Shown piece after piece: positions 47,381-62,719 of a DNA stretch of 64,000 nucleotides. Below the pieces are notes generated by a model. It was given only the letters and a program-made list of their open reading frames with translations. It did not search any database and was not told the DNA's origin. Position numbers and translations under genes: made by a program. How positions within the stretch are numbered: the stretch's first letter is position 1; each line of letters opens with the position of its first letter. The stretch is from Glandiceps talaboti (Eukaryota > Hemichordata > Enteropneusta > Spengelidae): positions 302,501 to 366,500 of the forward strand of contig NC_135558.1 of the NCBI RefSeq assembly GCF_964340395.1. The letters are read 5' to 3'.

Positions 47381-48129
47381 TCGTCACCCAAGATCAGAGA
47401 GCGGTGGTCGAGGCGTTTTTCGCCCATTCTGATTGGGATTGGTCGTTGTGCAAGACACAGAGAATATCTGTACTCGATGTGCTCATAACTTGGTTTCAAG
47501 CAAAGACGGCTAGAATTGACGTCAATGACAAATTAATTTTTGTAATCATGTACATGTATATGGTACACTATCGTGATTTTCAGCTATCGTGTTTATTTTG
47601 GAGATAATGTAAGCATCATTAGGATTAGTTCGTGTGTGTGTACTACATGTTGATTGACAGCTCCGTGGCGTTATCAACGGCAAAGTCGACGTAGCTTTTC
47701 TGCGGGATCTGACGTCTGACCGAAAGTAATGTCGAGAAATGTACCTCAGATTTCCATTCTTATTGAAAACGAATGCGGTAATTACATACGTCATATATTC
47801 ATAATGACTTGGTCGCAGTACGGTATGTGTCAATGGTCGGAACACACGCAAAACTGCAGTTTAGCAGGAGCTGTCGCTAGGTTGTTACCACTTCCCTATT
47901 GTTTAGCAAAATGACCACGAAGGGCCTTCGCCGGTTATATAGGGAAGACCGGTACGGTGACCTCATCTGTTTGCCATATGCATAATGAACCGTGTGTACA
48001 AATAATGACGCATGTGCGCATGTGCATAATGAGTTAGCTATTTAGCTATTTATAGAACGCCGACATCAGTTCCAAAGTTGGAAGACAAGCTCCTTTAGGG
48101 TTACATATATACATATTGACATTAAACCG
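47381..48129. promoter_or_regulatory. Upstream region of the first ChaC-like gene
   Basis: No gene or repeat recognised. Includes an AT-rich TATTTATAGAACGC about 75 bp before the start codon that could act as a TATA-like element. This is the only candidate and is weak. Confidence 0.25.
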
Positions 48130-51558
<3,429 letters not shown>

Positions 51559-51889
51559 AGGGCCCACTTTACACTTATAGCGAGAATGCACAGTTTGAGA
51601 CCAATGATTGGATTTAGAATAGGGTTCTAACAGGCAGTTGATTGATATTGATATTGATAATTATCTTAATGATGCTATTATTTTGTATCTGCAAGCAGCT
51701 AGCTTCTCTTTATATATTGTATTTTTCGATTAGTTTATGCAAGAATGTAAAAGTGAAAACAGTCACTGAATCGAGGCTACTTTGTCTTTTCTCTGTAACA
51801 CTAGAACTGTATCAGTTTATTATTCAGACAATGGAGATGTTCATTGAAGTTATGAAATTTGACATGTATTAAATTTATGAAATAAACAA

Positions 51890-53680
51890 CCCAGCTCTGG
51901 TAAGAACAGTTATTATCTATCTGTTATATTATTTGACTCATGTGGAAAGTATTCATGTTTGTTTTGAACATCTTGGACTGTAATGACATCATCGGTCTGG
52001 ATTATCAGCCTGCCCTAATAGACCACACCCACAACAGCTGATCTGTCAGTCTAGTATGTTCTGTGTTTCACAAATTCATTAGGTTTCCCTGCATGTACAT
52101 TATTGACATACATATACATGTAGTGACATGCGACAGAAAAATAGATTTGACATAAACATGTATACCATATTTCCTTGTTTCTTGCCCTCTTTTATTCCTT
52201 CCTTCTCCCATCCCACTCCTAACCCTAACAAATGAGTCCAAATAAATATATAGTTTGTAACCGATGCTAAACTCAGTTTAGGGTCAGATGTAGAAGAATG
52301 CAGTCACATCCAGAACTATTAAATCATTCTTACCTCCCGTAAGGGAGGTTATGTCATGCTTCTGTCTGTCTGTCTGTGTCAGTCTTTGTGTCTGTCTTGT
52401 GAACATGATATCTCAAGAAATACTGCATCAATTCTAATGAAACTTGCTACACATTTTCCATATGGTAATACCAAGAACTGATTAGGTTTTGGTAAACATC
52501 CAATTAACATTAATTAGTCATTTGTATATAAAATTTTAATGCATTTATCAATTAGGTTACATCTTAGGAACGCATTGTTCAATTTGAATATAATTTAGTG
52601 CATACGTTTACCATGATAAACCACATACCCGGTAGGTCATATAAAGTTTGTTGATGTAGCTTTCAGCTTTAATAACTACTCTGCATAGTGAATAATTTTC
52701 GGTAATTAGACTATATCTTAAGAATGCAAGCTTCAAATGTCATGTAATTTGGTACATATATCAACCCTAATAATGCACACCTGTGCTTTGAAGTTTGTTG
52801 ATATAACTGTTAATGAGTAATTTGGATGTGCACTTCTAATTCCATATAATTTGGTTAAAATCTGATGTAGGAATACGGCTTGATTCATTTACTTATACTA
52901 CATGTACATGTATATGTACTTTCCTATCGTATATTGTCATTTAAAACCAGAGTTCAACTGAATGCTTTTCGTAAGGTCAAACCCATAGAACTTTGGCCTA
53001 CACACATTGTTGGAATGCAAAATATCTGAGCTATAGCTATTAGAATATGATTTACCACTTAAATGGAAAATCAATTGTATAAAACTTTATGAAATTTTAA
53101 GCTTATTTGCAAAATCATTAATTATGCAAATTAACCACTAATGTTACAAGTTACATCAACAAGATTTAAATGACACATGCATTTCTTTACCAACTTAAAT
53201 AGTTAACATATTGCCTAATTAATTGCAAAATCATTAATTATGCAAATTAACCACTAACGTTGTAAGTTACATCAACAAGATTTAAATGACATGCATTTTT
53301 TTACTATCTATGCCAACAGACCTAGCCTTTACAGGATACGTGTGCCTTGTCATGGGTGATATATTGCCAAATTTAAATGAAATTTGTTTGCATCTTTAAG
53401 ATATAGCCTAATTACCGAAAATCATTAATTATGCAAATTACTGATCAAAACTAAAAACAATGCCATCAGGCTTTATAAAGATGTGTGCTTTGTTATGGTT
53501 TATATTTGTGCAAGATGGGCTATGTGGGGTTCAAGCATGGTTCAAGCTATGTATAACTTGCGTCACTTCATACCAACACTATAGGGGGCGCTAATTCTGG
53601 TGACTGTCATCAACAAGGTCACCCTCCCACCCATCCTTTGCTATATTTGGACTTGATCAACTGTATCAATAGCTATAAAT
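51890..53680. repeat. Spacer between ChaC-like genes with a complex tandem repeat
   Basis: CCTCCCGTAAGGGAGG at about 52,335 is a short palindrome, followed by (TCTG)n and GAACATGATATCTCAAGAAA, then related monomers of about 120 bp; the clearest pair (53,110-53,300) shares CATTAATTATGCAAATTAAC and GTTACATCAACAAGATTTAA. It is probably a non-autonomous mobile family. No gene seen. Confidence 0.6.
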
Positions 53681-53686
53681 AGTATA

Positions 53687-56075
53687 ATGTGGATTTACGG
53701 GTACGGATCTCTTATATGGAACCCTGGTTTCGAATACGAAGAGAAAAGCATTGGATTTGTTAAAGGCTTTACACGGAAGTTCTGCATAAGAAGTGATGTC
53801 ATGAGGGGCACTCCTGAGAAGGTAACGCTAAATACTACTAGCCTGTCAAACTGCAAGGTGAAAGACACTTCTTTCAGTCAGACTGCAGTACTGTAGATGT
53901 TATAATGCATGCATGACGTACACTCTAGAAATGACGATATAAGGATATGACCACGTTGTGGGACGAATATATTTTGAAATGTGTAATCACGACGAAGGTC
54001 TGGGTCCTCATCTGGGTCAGTACAATTACTCCAAGGTCTGGGCGCGCGAGCATGACATTTTGGAATACACGAACTGTATGATAATAGTGTCAAATCGCAT
54101 TCTCGCAAACCAGAGTTTTTATTTCTTCCGCGACACTGCGAAATAACCTCTTGGCGGTGCGTCTTGGACGGTGCCGTAAAAGAGGCTGTGGTTTACGACG
54201 ATGGTCAAATGGCTGGACAACGTTTTTACAGTACATGTATATAATATGGATTGGTAGGAGGTGAACTGAGCTCGTAATCAGTATTGTTATTCAAATTTCT
54301 TTGACATGAAATCACAATTACTCTAAATCACTATGCAAGAACAACCATTGAATAGCTCCAAAATAAAAGTAGGGTACGCAACATCATGACAGCTTCCGTC
54401 TTCGTACTCCATTGTGATAATTGACTACCTCGATACGTGCTGTATTATAAGTAGTACCTATACAAAGTGGAATTGTGTGTATTACCATAGGAATATATAG
54501 TGCACTTATATCTAGTTATACAAATCTGATATATTATCAGATATACAAACTCATTACATCAGATTTTAAGCTTGAACCTTCTCTAATAAAATTAAACAAT
54601 CCTGAACTAACTAAGAGTAATAATCAGTAAATTTTGACTAAGAGACCACAAGCTTGAAACTGAAGAAAGGCCGTTACAACAAAACACCACCAAAAAGTAG
54701 ATTATGTAAAATGTGGCATTCAACACAAATAGAAGACGATGCTGATGGGAAAATAAATGCTTGGTGGTTGATGCATGCAGTGGGCTTGGATGAATTGGCT
54801 TTGTTCTGATCTAAAATAGGAGCGTCTTGGGTACCGGGGGTATATACTGAGATGGCTATGGGACTAATTGATTTGTTTGAATGGAAAGTTTGTAAGTGTA
54901 AGACGGTCAAGGTACAGATACAGTATTAGAAAATAGAAAATACAAATTAGTAGTCTAGAGTGGCTGTCCCCAGAAAGTTGTCACTCTAAAATCGTTGCTC
55001 AGATGCCTAGCTTGTTGGAAAGGCGTTCGCCCAGGAAAAAATAAAACTAACGTAAAAGACGCAATAACGATGGAATAAAGGTAAATACAGGAAAACCAGC
55101 CTATCTAACATCAGATTTTAATCAGATTGAGCAACCATATGGTCATGGCAACTGTAAATTTGTTTGATTGGTTCTTACAACATCGAATTCGAAATTGATT
55201 TCAGTGTTCCTGTTTTAATTTGCAGCCTGGAAGAAGTGCAGGACTCGTAGAAGAACCAGAGGTTTGTGAATTTAAACACTATCTGAAAACTCAAGGAACC
55301 CTGACAGTCTAACACGTTAGCCGTGTAACGCATTGAGTATTTTGCTTTGAATTCAATCACTATCGGAATCTACTCCACCCCCACCCCCGCCCAACTCAGC
55401 CCATCCCCACCCTCAGCTCTACAAATCATGCTTGATTAAATCACGATGCAAACACCGTATTTTATTGATTGTACAAAACAGCCTAGAATCGACATAAGAG
55501 TAATTGTATATAATAGTAAAACGAATAGTACTTACATGTTCTTCCAAATGTAAGCCTTCCCGCCAAAAACGGCGTCTAGAAATCGATAGAGCATAGTATA
55601 TTTCTGGTTTCATTATAAATGACATTGAAGGTGATTGGCTGCAAACAGATTCTGACAGTTAAATTGTGGTAGATTATTCATATATTCACAGGCAATTACA
55701 TGGGGTGTAGCGTACAGGGTAAACGATGAAGATGACCAAACAATTTTACAGCACCTTGCACTGAGAGAGGGTACTACTGACCTGGTTACTATGGAATTCT
55801 ACCCACGTGATAGGAAAGACGGTCCCTTCGACGTTGCGGCGTACTGGGCATTGAAAAGATCAGAAGACGCGGTGGTTCCGGATGATTATTACATCTTAGA
55901 TGAAGATATTACTAAAACGGCAGAATTGATTGCCACATCTGTTGGTCCACATGGTCTTACGAACATTGATTATTTCTTGAAATTGATTGAATTTTTGAAT
56001 AGTATAGAAGTTGAAGATCCGTATATTTCCGAACTTGAACGTCAAATCAAAATATATAAAAGTAATAAGGTCTGA
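53687..56075 (+). CDS. CHAC2-like: ChaC-like gamma-glutamylcyclotransferase, copy 2 (184 aa)
   Basis: Exons 53687-53821, 55226-55261 and 55692-56075 (stop TGA), with the same sizes of exons 1 and 2 and the same phase-0 intron positions as copy 1. It starts MWIYGYGSLIWNPGFEYEEK and continues RGTPEKPGRSAGLVEEPE and AITWGVAYRV. The catalytic Glu is at position 83 in ALREGTTDLV, again without the GGY that follows it in canonical ChaC proteins. Acidic residues align with copy 1 at many positions (DEDITKTAELIATSVGP). Exons 1 and 2 are far more conserved than the introns, consistent with an old tandem duplication under selection. Both copies are expected to be cytosolic; no signal peptide is seen. 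Activity towards glutathione is inferred, not shown. Confidence 0.9.
53955..54240. repeat. Dispersed repeat in intron 1 of ChaC-like copy 2
   Basis: The segment CATTCTCGCAAACCAGAG, TTATTTCTTCCGC and GACGGTGCCGTAAAAGA then GTGGTTTACGACGATG is repeated at 63,738-63,835. Both strands have short open frames here (for example LGPHLGQYNYSKVWAREHD on +) but no start, splice or family evidence. Confidence 0.5.
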
Positions 56076-56159
56076 TAATACAGTTGTAAAATTACAGCTA
56101 GTTGAAATAGGAAAGGAGAGAGGGTCACATTTTAATGTCCTATTTTGAATTGGGTCATT

Positions 56160-57195
56160 TTCAAGTTGAACACCAAAAGTACACATACAAAAGTTACACT
56201 TGTGTAGTCATATTGGCCACGTCTGCACTTCTGTCTTAACTAGCGTGTCGCGCATACTTATAAGGGGAGGATCATGTATTGAAAGATATACTGAGGAGGA
56301 AGGACGTGATGTGATTTGATGTTAGAAATTGAAGATGGGTGTGATTGGACGAAGAGAAGTTAACAGATGAGTCCAGGTGACATGATAATGAAATGTGAAA
56401 TCGAAATGAATATTTATGAAACAAAGAAACATAGAACGGTAAATCACAAAACAAAACAAAAGGAACATCTACAATTCCTCACCAACTTCCTGTAATACAT
56501 TTCAGAAAGGACACAGACACGCCAATCCCTGAGGCACTGCTGACTAACAGTTACGTTCCACCGCCTTTATCTTTGCAAAGTTCAGTTTTGTCTATTCATG
56601 CAGTCACGGTTACTGTAACAACACATGCACACTCTAGCCAGACTTTCTTTCAGTCCTTTGATTCGTACGACCATTCCAACCGTCATTCCACATTCAGTCA
56701 GAGAGCAGTAAGTTTCTGTGAATTTACCTTTCCTACTATTTTCCACTGATAGAAAAGACTAGGCCTCCTGTTTGGTATGGCGCAGCTCAAGTTTCAAACC
56801 AATCCTCGCCTTAGTTCTTTATCCATTTGGATGTGGTTATCAAGTTTACCTTGACCACGAATTTCCAATTCTGCCGACTACGCCATTGGTCACGGTGGTT
56901 GCACCAAGAACGATAAGTTTCAGAACTTGTAGTTGACCGTACCTTACTTCTGAAAGTATACACACAAAAGTTACACTTCTGTTGTCGTACTGGCCACAAA
57001 CGTCTGAACTTCTGCCGTAACTTGCCTGCCGCGATTTTTGGATTTTTGTAATTGAAGATGGGTGTGATTGGGTGAAGAGAAGTTAACAGATGAGTCCAGG
57101 TGACATGATAATGAATTGTACATATTAGGAAATCGAAATGAATATTTATGAAACATAACAAAAGAACACAGTATGGTAAATAACAAAAGAAAAGG
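56160..57195. repeat. Duplicated segment downstream of ChaC-like copy 2
   Basis: 56,175-56,460 and 56,945-57,195 are diverged copies sharing AAAAGTTACACTT, TGGCCAC, AATTGAAGATGGGTGTGATT, AGAGAAGTTAACAGATGAGT and CCAGGTGACATGATAATGAA. The intervening 480 bp has no recognised gene. The first copy starts about 100 bp after the stop codon. Confidence 0.75.
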
Positions 57196-57582
57196 GATAT
57201 CGATTAAGTACACCTGGGACATTTGTTTAAAGATAAAAAAAAAACATTTAAATCGAGCCAAGATGATAAGGTTGCACCTTCCACTGTGGATACATAGAAA
57301 GAAGAGAAATGAACCGAACGTTTAAATTATATCATGTTTTATTTGTTGAATAACAATAGTAATAATAGGGTTCAGTCGTCGATGGGACTGAAGTACATAC
57401 AGAACTTCAAACAAAATGTACACACACGTCGGTTTGCTATAAGGAAGTCTATACAACAAAGAAAAAGTCGATACCACTCTAAGTTTACATTATCATTCCA
57501 GAATTTTAGCACCTGCGAATGAAATAGCAAACTGACCAGAATAATTGGTTTGCTCATGGTACGGGTAGGGTAAACATTTAAT

Positions 57583-57636
57583 TCATATGTCACTGAACTT
57601 GAACGTCACATTAAGAGCCATATTGGCGATAAATAA
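57583..57636 (+). pseudogene. Relic of a third ChaC-like C-terminus
   Basis: The frame reads SYVTELERHIKSHIGDK and then a stop. It matches the ends of copy 1 (HMSELECHIIKSYKL) and copy 2 (YISELERQIKIYKSNKV). No YGSL exon or middle exon was found nearby, so only the last part of a terminal exon survives. Suggests the tandem family once had at least three members. Confidence 0.6.
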
Positions 57637-57794
57637 CTAATGGCAAAGACGAACTACTTCTGCGAGGAATGGCGCAATGACGTCGCAAATCGTACTCTTA
57701 ATGAATTAATTTAAGTTCTATGTTAACGCATCAATCTCGTATTAGGAGTCATCTACAGAATACTGTTTTTGAAATTTTTTCATTACACGCAAAA

Positions 57795-57795
57795 T

Positions 57796-57870
<75 letters not shown>

Positions 57871-57971
57871 GTGTTCTATACCGCAGTGGCAGAGCGTAAT
57901 AGTTTTGGTAGTACTGGAACTCTTTCTTGGTTGTAACTCGGAGTTTCACGCATAGTGCGATCGTCAGACAA

Positions 57972-58065
<94 letters not shown>
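57795..58065. repeat. Two (TA)n tracts enclosing a short unique sequence
   Basis: (TA)n at about 57,799-57,866 and 57,976-58,065. Between them lies a 108-bp segment which reversed contains GTCTGACGATCGCACTATGC and GTGAAACTCCGAGTTACAAC. That style of tail is seen at the ends of Penelope-like retroelements; the match is from memory and only suggestive. Confidence 0.6.
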
Positions 58066-58067
<2 letters not shown>

Positions 58068-58594
58068 CAATAAAACACATATCATAAGTGAATTAATTGG
58101 ATCTGATTTGTAAACTATCAAAGAAAGCTATCAATGCAAAATCATTTACGTTAAGCCCTATACAATTTTGGGTTTGAATGACAAGTGTGTATGTTGATTA
58201 TTTTTGTATGCAGCGTTTTCACAAACATTACTGGTAATATTCAGAATCATGAAGAAAAACATTACAGAGTGGACTCATTCTACGTAAGCTTACATTTACT
58301 TCAATGAGAGAGTTTTTTTTCATGATGTTAAATAGAGCGAATGCAGATATATTTTGCAAGCATGATTGTTATATCGGTGTAAGGTCAATTATTTAATTCC
58401 TGGTTCTCATATTCGTGGTTATGTTTTTTTTTCAACCTGTGAGCACATCTTAGTTTTTCGATGTGTCATTATGTACTATTATAATAAACTCGTTCATAGT
58501 CAAGTTCATCATCCACAGATTCATTTGTTTGTAAGCAGTATATTTATTTCTATGGCTTTTTGTACAAACTCACCAACATACCACAATTTCTACA

Positions 58595-58888
58595 GTGATC
58601 AGCGATACAAAGTATGTCATCCGCCCATACTATTGTATTATATGTTTAGTGCAGCAACAACTACACGGCTTTTGTCAATTATTACTTGTTGATCTGAATG
58701 CAAATGATCCCGTCGCTGACATGAAATCTCGTATCACACAACAACTATGCAGACCCATGCACAAAGTTCAATCAAATTCGATGTACACATTGTTCGTTGT
58801 ACAGCCTCCCAGTGTGACATACATGTACCCCTGTATACCAACACCCGCTGCCATGCCTCCAGCACAGACTATATGTATTAATGTTTAA
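58595..58888 (+). CDS. Unassigned possible terminal exon
   Basis: After a possible acceptor TTTCTACAG (58,587-58,595) an open frame runs to TAA at 58,886-58,888. It contains DLNANDPVADMKSRITQQLC, whose DPVADMKSRI resembles the start of the helix in ubiquitin-like folds, and later PPSVTYMYPCIPTPAAMPP. I do not recognise a family. There is no upstream exon to join and it could be chance. Confidence 0.25.
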   Translation: MISDTKYVIRPYYCIICLVQQQLHGFCQLLLVDLNANDPVADMKSRITQQLCRPMHKVQSNSMYTLFVVQPPSVTYMYPCIPTPAAMPPAQTICINV

Positions 58889-58899
58889 TGAATCGAACT

Positions 58900-60730
58900 T
58901 AATTTGTGTCAGGTATTGATCGACGCGTGCGCACAAGATAGCGTCATATAGTTAGATTGTAACAAGAACAAGACGGATATAGCTCTCTGAGGTGAGACTA
59001 TCTTATTTGGTCTGAAAGCTATCTCTAGACGAAAGGTGAGTGTGCCAAACTGCTGAATTTCATATATTTCGTCGCACGTGTATCCACGAAGAACTAGAAA
59101 TTGCGAACAGAGCTGATAATTAGTTATAATCTCATTAAAAAACCAATAATCATGCCTTTATTTGCTATGCACAAACGTTATTTGCTTGACTGTCAAATGC
59201 ACGCTTGGATATGTATACCAAGTTATGGTCTAAAATTGCGGACTGAGATGACTCGTGACTGTGCGTTGTAATATTCAAATCAACAGTTCTTGGGCCTGTA
59301 TTTCATTTTAGATTTCTCTCCCCAAGTCTAAACTTGGTTGATATGCTTAGCAAATTATTTGACGTCTTGTGTCCATACAGAGTATTTGCAATATGTCTGG
59401 GTCCCAGAAAGCACCTCAAGTCAGAATTCTCACAAAATAGTAATCACAGTAAAATATCTTGTCTATGAGGTTATATCGCAATGACAGTACTTGACAAAAA
59501 TAAGCTAATCTTCAAATTTATAATGCTATTTAAGGTTTCGAGTAAGCTTCACCTGTTCGAACACCATGCCATTACTTATGAATACGGGCCTCCATTGTTG
59601 TCGCCTTCGCTGCTGCTACGCAACCCCGGCCATAATGAATGCGCTGTAACTCAATAGCACTTGTACACAGTCATTCAATAGCGTGATTTACATTTGAAAC
59701 ATGTCTTCTTGTTTCGGTTGACCCTTGAGCTTTTGCTTGTTTATTACACATCACGCCGAGTTGGCAGTTAAAGAGAAACCAAGCAATAGAAACAAATACG
59801 AACTGCTCTCTCCACTCTGACTGTAAGGGCTATTAGTCAAGACTGACTATATAGCAATGTCTTCGGTTTCTACATTGCTGTAGACGGTTTTTAACTAATA
59901 TTACAACCCCCAAATCATGTGTTGATGGAAGTTAAAAACGCCACTATTATGTGCCTCTAGGAATCTGCACTGATGCTTTAGTTGTAATTATAAATTATTG
60001 TATAATTTTGAACACCCAGTTTATTCAATTTAAGTTTGGGTGTCGTCCCCCCCCCCCCCATATGTGGCCGGAACAACACATAGCTTCAAGCAACCATGAA
60101 GGTACCACCACCGTGGCACTTCCATGAAGCAAACAATATTTCAACACATGTAAAAGTCGAGTATAGTAGCAAAAGCGTCTCTTTCCATTTTGTTGTGTCT
60201 GGTATAGGGATTGAAGTGTTTTCATACAAGTTAAATGTGTTAATGTAAACCCTCTTAATATTTGATAATTCATAATTACTTTTTAGCAATGCTTCGACTG
60301 TCTTCGAAATGTACTTTTGATTCATATAGCTATTTTGTAATAGTGTAAATCCATCGACACCATTATATATCACAACAGTAACAACTACCTGTTGATTGTA
60401 TGAGTGTGTTGATGACGTCACTGATTTCTTGTTGTAGGTCTGTACGCATATCGCGATATTGAACATATCGAACCCTTAAACAATTTTAAGTTATCAACTA
60501 TGCACTACTTATCATAATATCATATCACAGTCCGTTTGTATGAGAGAGGAATGTGATCATACACATGTGAAAATCAACATTAGCTATATGTTTCATAAAT
60601 ATTTCCACTGACAATTTATTGCATACTACATCTGTACAACTTTTAATATAATGTAATTCATGTCTCAGTTATTTTGTAAATGCATTTAGTCAGACCTGAT
60701 AATGACGACCTTCTGTTTCTATTCCAACAG
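58900..60730 (+). promoter_or_regulatory. Probable 5' region of the NmrA-like gene
   Basis: A strong donor GAAAG/GTGAGT at 59,035/59,036 could end an untranslated first exon spliced to the acceptor at 60,730, since the coding start follows a clear acceptor by six bases. A poly-C run lies at about 60,050-60,059. No other feature was seen in this 1.8 kb. Confidence 0.3.
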
Positions 60731-62057
60731 ATTATAATGGCCAAAGTCATCGCAGTGTTTGGAGCAACAGGAGCCCAAGGGGGTTCGGTAGCGAGAGCTC
60801 TGTTGAGGGACCCACAGTATAAAGTCAGAGCTATTACTCGTAATCCGAATTCCCCAGCGGCCCAAGCACTGGCATCACAGGGTGCCGAGGTCATTCAAGC
60901 TGACTATGGTAACAAAGAGAGCTTGGCCAACGCTCTACAGGGGGCATATGGTTGTTTCGTCGTCACCACAACCAATTTTTCGTTACCAAACTTTGAAGAA
61001 ATTGAAGTGAAGCAAGGACAGAACATTGCCGATGTATGTTCGGTACTGAGAACTCAACATGTCGTGTTTTCCATGAAACCACATGTCAGGAAAATAATCG
61101 GGATTGAAGCCAGACATTGCGATGGAAAGGGAAGAATAGAAGATTACATGAATGAACTTGAATTACCCTTGACCTCCGTCATCGTACCATTCACATTCGA
61201 AAATTTTCTATCGAGGTTTAAACCGAAGATAGTAGACTTCCAACAATGTCAGTTAGGTGAGTCAGTGTACCAACCACACTTTGGAAGTGCCAACCACGAT
61301 ATAATGTAATGTAATGTAATATTTGTGTACCGCTCGTATACATACATACATACATACATACATACATACATACATACATACATACATACATACATACATA
61401 CATACATACATACATACATACTGCATATTTTTTTATATTTCATATACTTCGCTTTGTTGGATTTTATCATGCCTTTTAATATATTTGAATATTAAAACTA
61501 TGCACTTATCATTATTTCAGATATTCCGATGGGAGAAGTTCCTTTGGATGGCATGTCAGTTGAACAACTTGGTGACTGTGTCAAATCTATTTTCAATAAC
61601 CTGACTGCCTATAAGAGGAAGACATTAGCAATTTCATCGGATAAAATGACAATAAGAGAATATGCAGCAATTCTGAGTCGCAACTGTCAACCTTACATAT
61701 TTAGAGATGCACAGGTAAATGTTTAGGTGTATACTTGTCTGTCAGATAGATGTATATTACATGACTTTGTATGTTTGTCAATTTAACACCTTGAATGTCC
61801 ATTATTTGTAGACACTGGCTAGGTGTGTATTATTTTTTATGTTTACCTTAGATTTTTTGTGTCAATGTATTGTTTTAATTGTCGTATGACGGAGGTGTAT
61901 TTAACCTTACTCCTACTATCACTGGGTAAAATATTGTATTCAACAACAACAACAACAACAACAACAGCAACAGCAGCAGCAACAACAACAACAACAACAA
62001 CAACAACATACCTATCGTCTTTCCCTTCCCCCTTCCCTGCAAATGCCCCTGTCTGCC

Positions 62058-62098
<41 letters not shown>

Positions 62099-62117
62099 GT
62101 CTCTCTGTCTGTCTGTC

Positions 62118-62213
<96 letters not shown>

Positions 62214-62512
62214 CCTCTCTCGTTAGATATAAACACTCCTAGTACTATCTACTCATGAACAATACAGAGCCATAATACATCTCAATTTCAAAACCCACCT
62301 CTATTATTGTTGTTCAATAGATCACCACAGACGAGTTCCGTAGGACAAGTGGAAGAGAGGCAGCTGACGATTATGGAAATATGTTTGAGTTTTTCCAGAG
62401 AGTTGACCAACGTCACAACATGCAACTCACTAAATCTCTCAATCCAAAACTAAAGACATTTGAAGAATGGGTCAGGGAAAATGTATCCGCGATTAGATCT
62501 GCCCTTCAGTGA
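60731..62512 (+). CDS. NMRAL1: NmrA-like family protein (NMRAL1/HSCARG type), 301 aa
   Basis: Exons 60737-61256 (coding from ATG 60737, acceptor at 60730), 61521-61714 and 62321-62512 (stop TGA). NMRAL1 is a cytosolic atypical short-chain dehydrogenase that senses the NADPH/NADP ratio and in vertebrates restrains NF-kB and nitric oxide synthesis. The Rossmann motif is at residues 9-15 (GATGAQG) with GGSVARALL after it, and ITRNP at 33-37 supplies the Arg expected to contact the NADP phosphate. EVKQGQNIAD, CDGKGRIEDY, PMGEVPLDGMSV and FEEWVRENV align with human NMRAL1 (299 aa). The human YSGLEN segment reads FSMKPH here. The ATG at 60,680 is ignored because it lies before the acceptor. AATAAA at 62694-62699 ends the transcript about 180 bp after the stop. 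Confidence 0.92.
61339..61421. repeat. (CATA)n microsatellite in NmrA-like intron 1
   Basis: About 21 units of ACAT/CATA directly after a short (TAATG)n run at about 61,301-61,320. Confidence 0.95.
61941..62222. repeat. (ACA)n, (TCTG)n and (TC)n microsatellites in NmrA-like intron 2
   Basis: (CAA)n at 61,941-62,008, (TCTG)n at about 62,048-62,095 and (TC)n at about 62,115-62,220, ending about 100 bp before the terminal exon. Confidence 0.95.
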
Positions 62513-62693
62513 AAACACGTCGGAATATTTATTATCTTTGAAAGGACTTTCAGTGACTAGTTCAGTGTATCTGGACCTACTCTGAATTTGATTTTTAAAA
62601 GTAGGGTATGTATACGTAAAAGAAGGGTTTTGTAACTTGAAGCAGAATTTACCAAATGTTTTTAAGATGCATGTAAGACAAAGAGGAAAGAAG

Positions 62694-62699
62694 AATAAA
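62694..62699 (+). terminator. Poly(A) signal AATAAA of the NmrA-like gene
   Basis: Canonical hexamer 182 bp after the stop codon, the only one in this stretch. Confidence 0.6.
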
Positions 62700-62719
62700 A
62701 CTGAAATCACGTGTCATAT

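Noticed and set aside
53672-53682. TATAAATAG as a TATA box for ChaC-like copy 2
   Set aside because: It lies only about 5-15 bp before the start codon, too close unless the leader is nearly absent.
60086-60466. 126-codon minus-strand open frame
   Set aside because: No family resemblance, splice context or neighbouring exons; composition like the flanks.
60680-60736. Upstream ATG giving a longer NmrA-like protein
   Set aside because: A clear 3' splice site (TATTCCAACAG) lies between this ATG and the conserved start MAKVIAVFGATG; family proteins begin near the latter.
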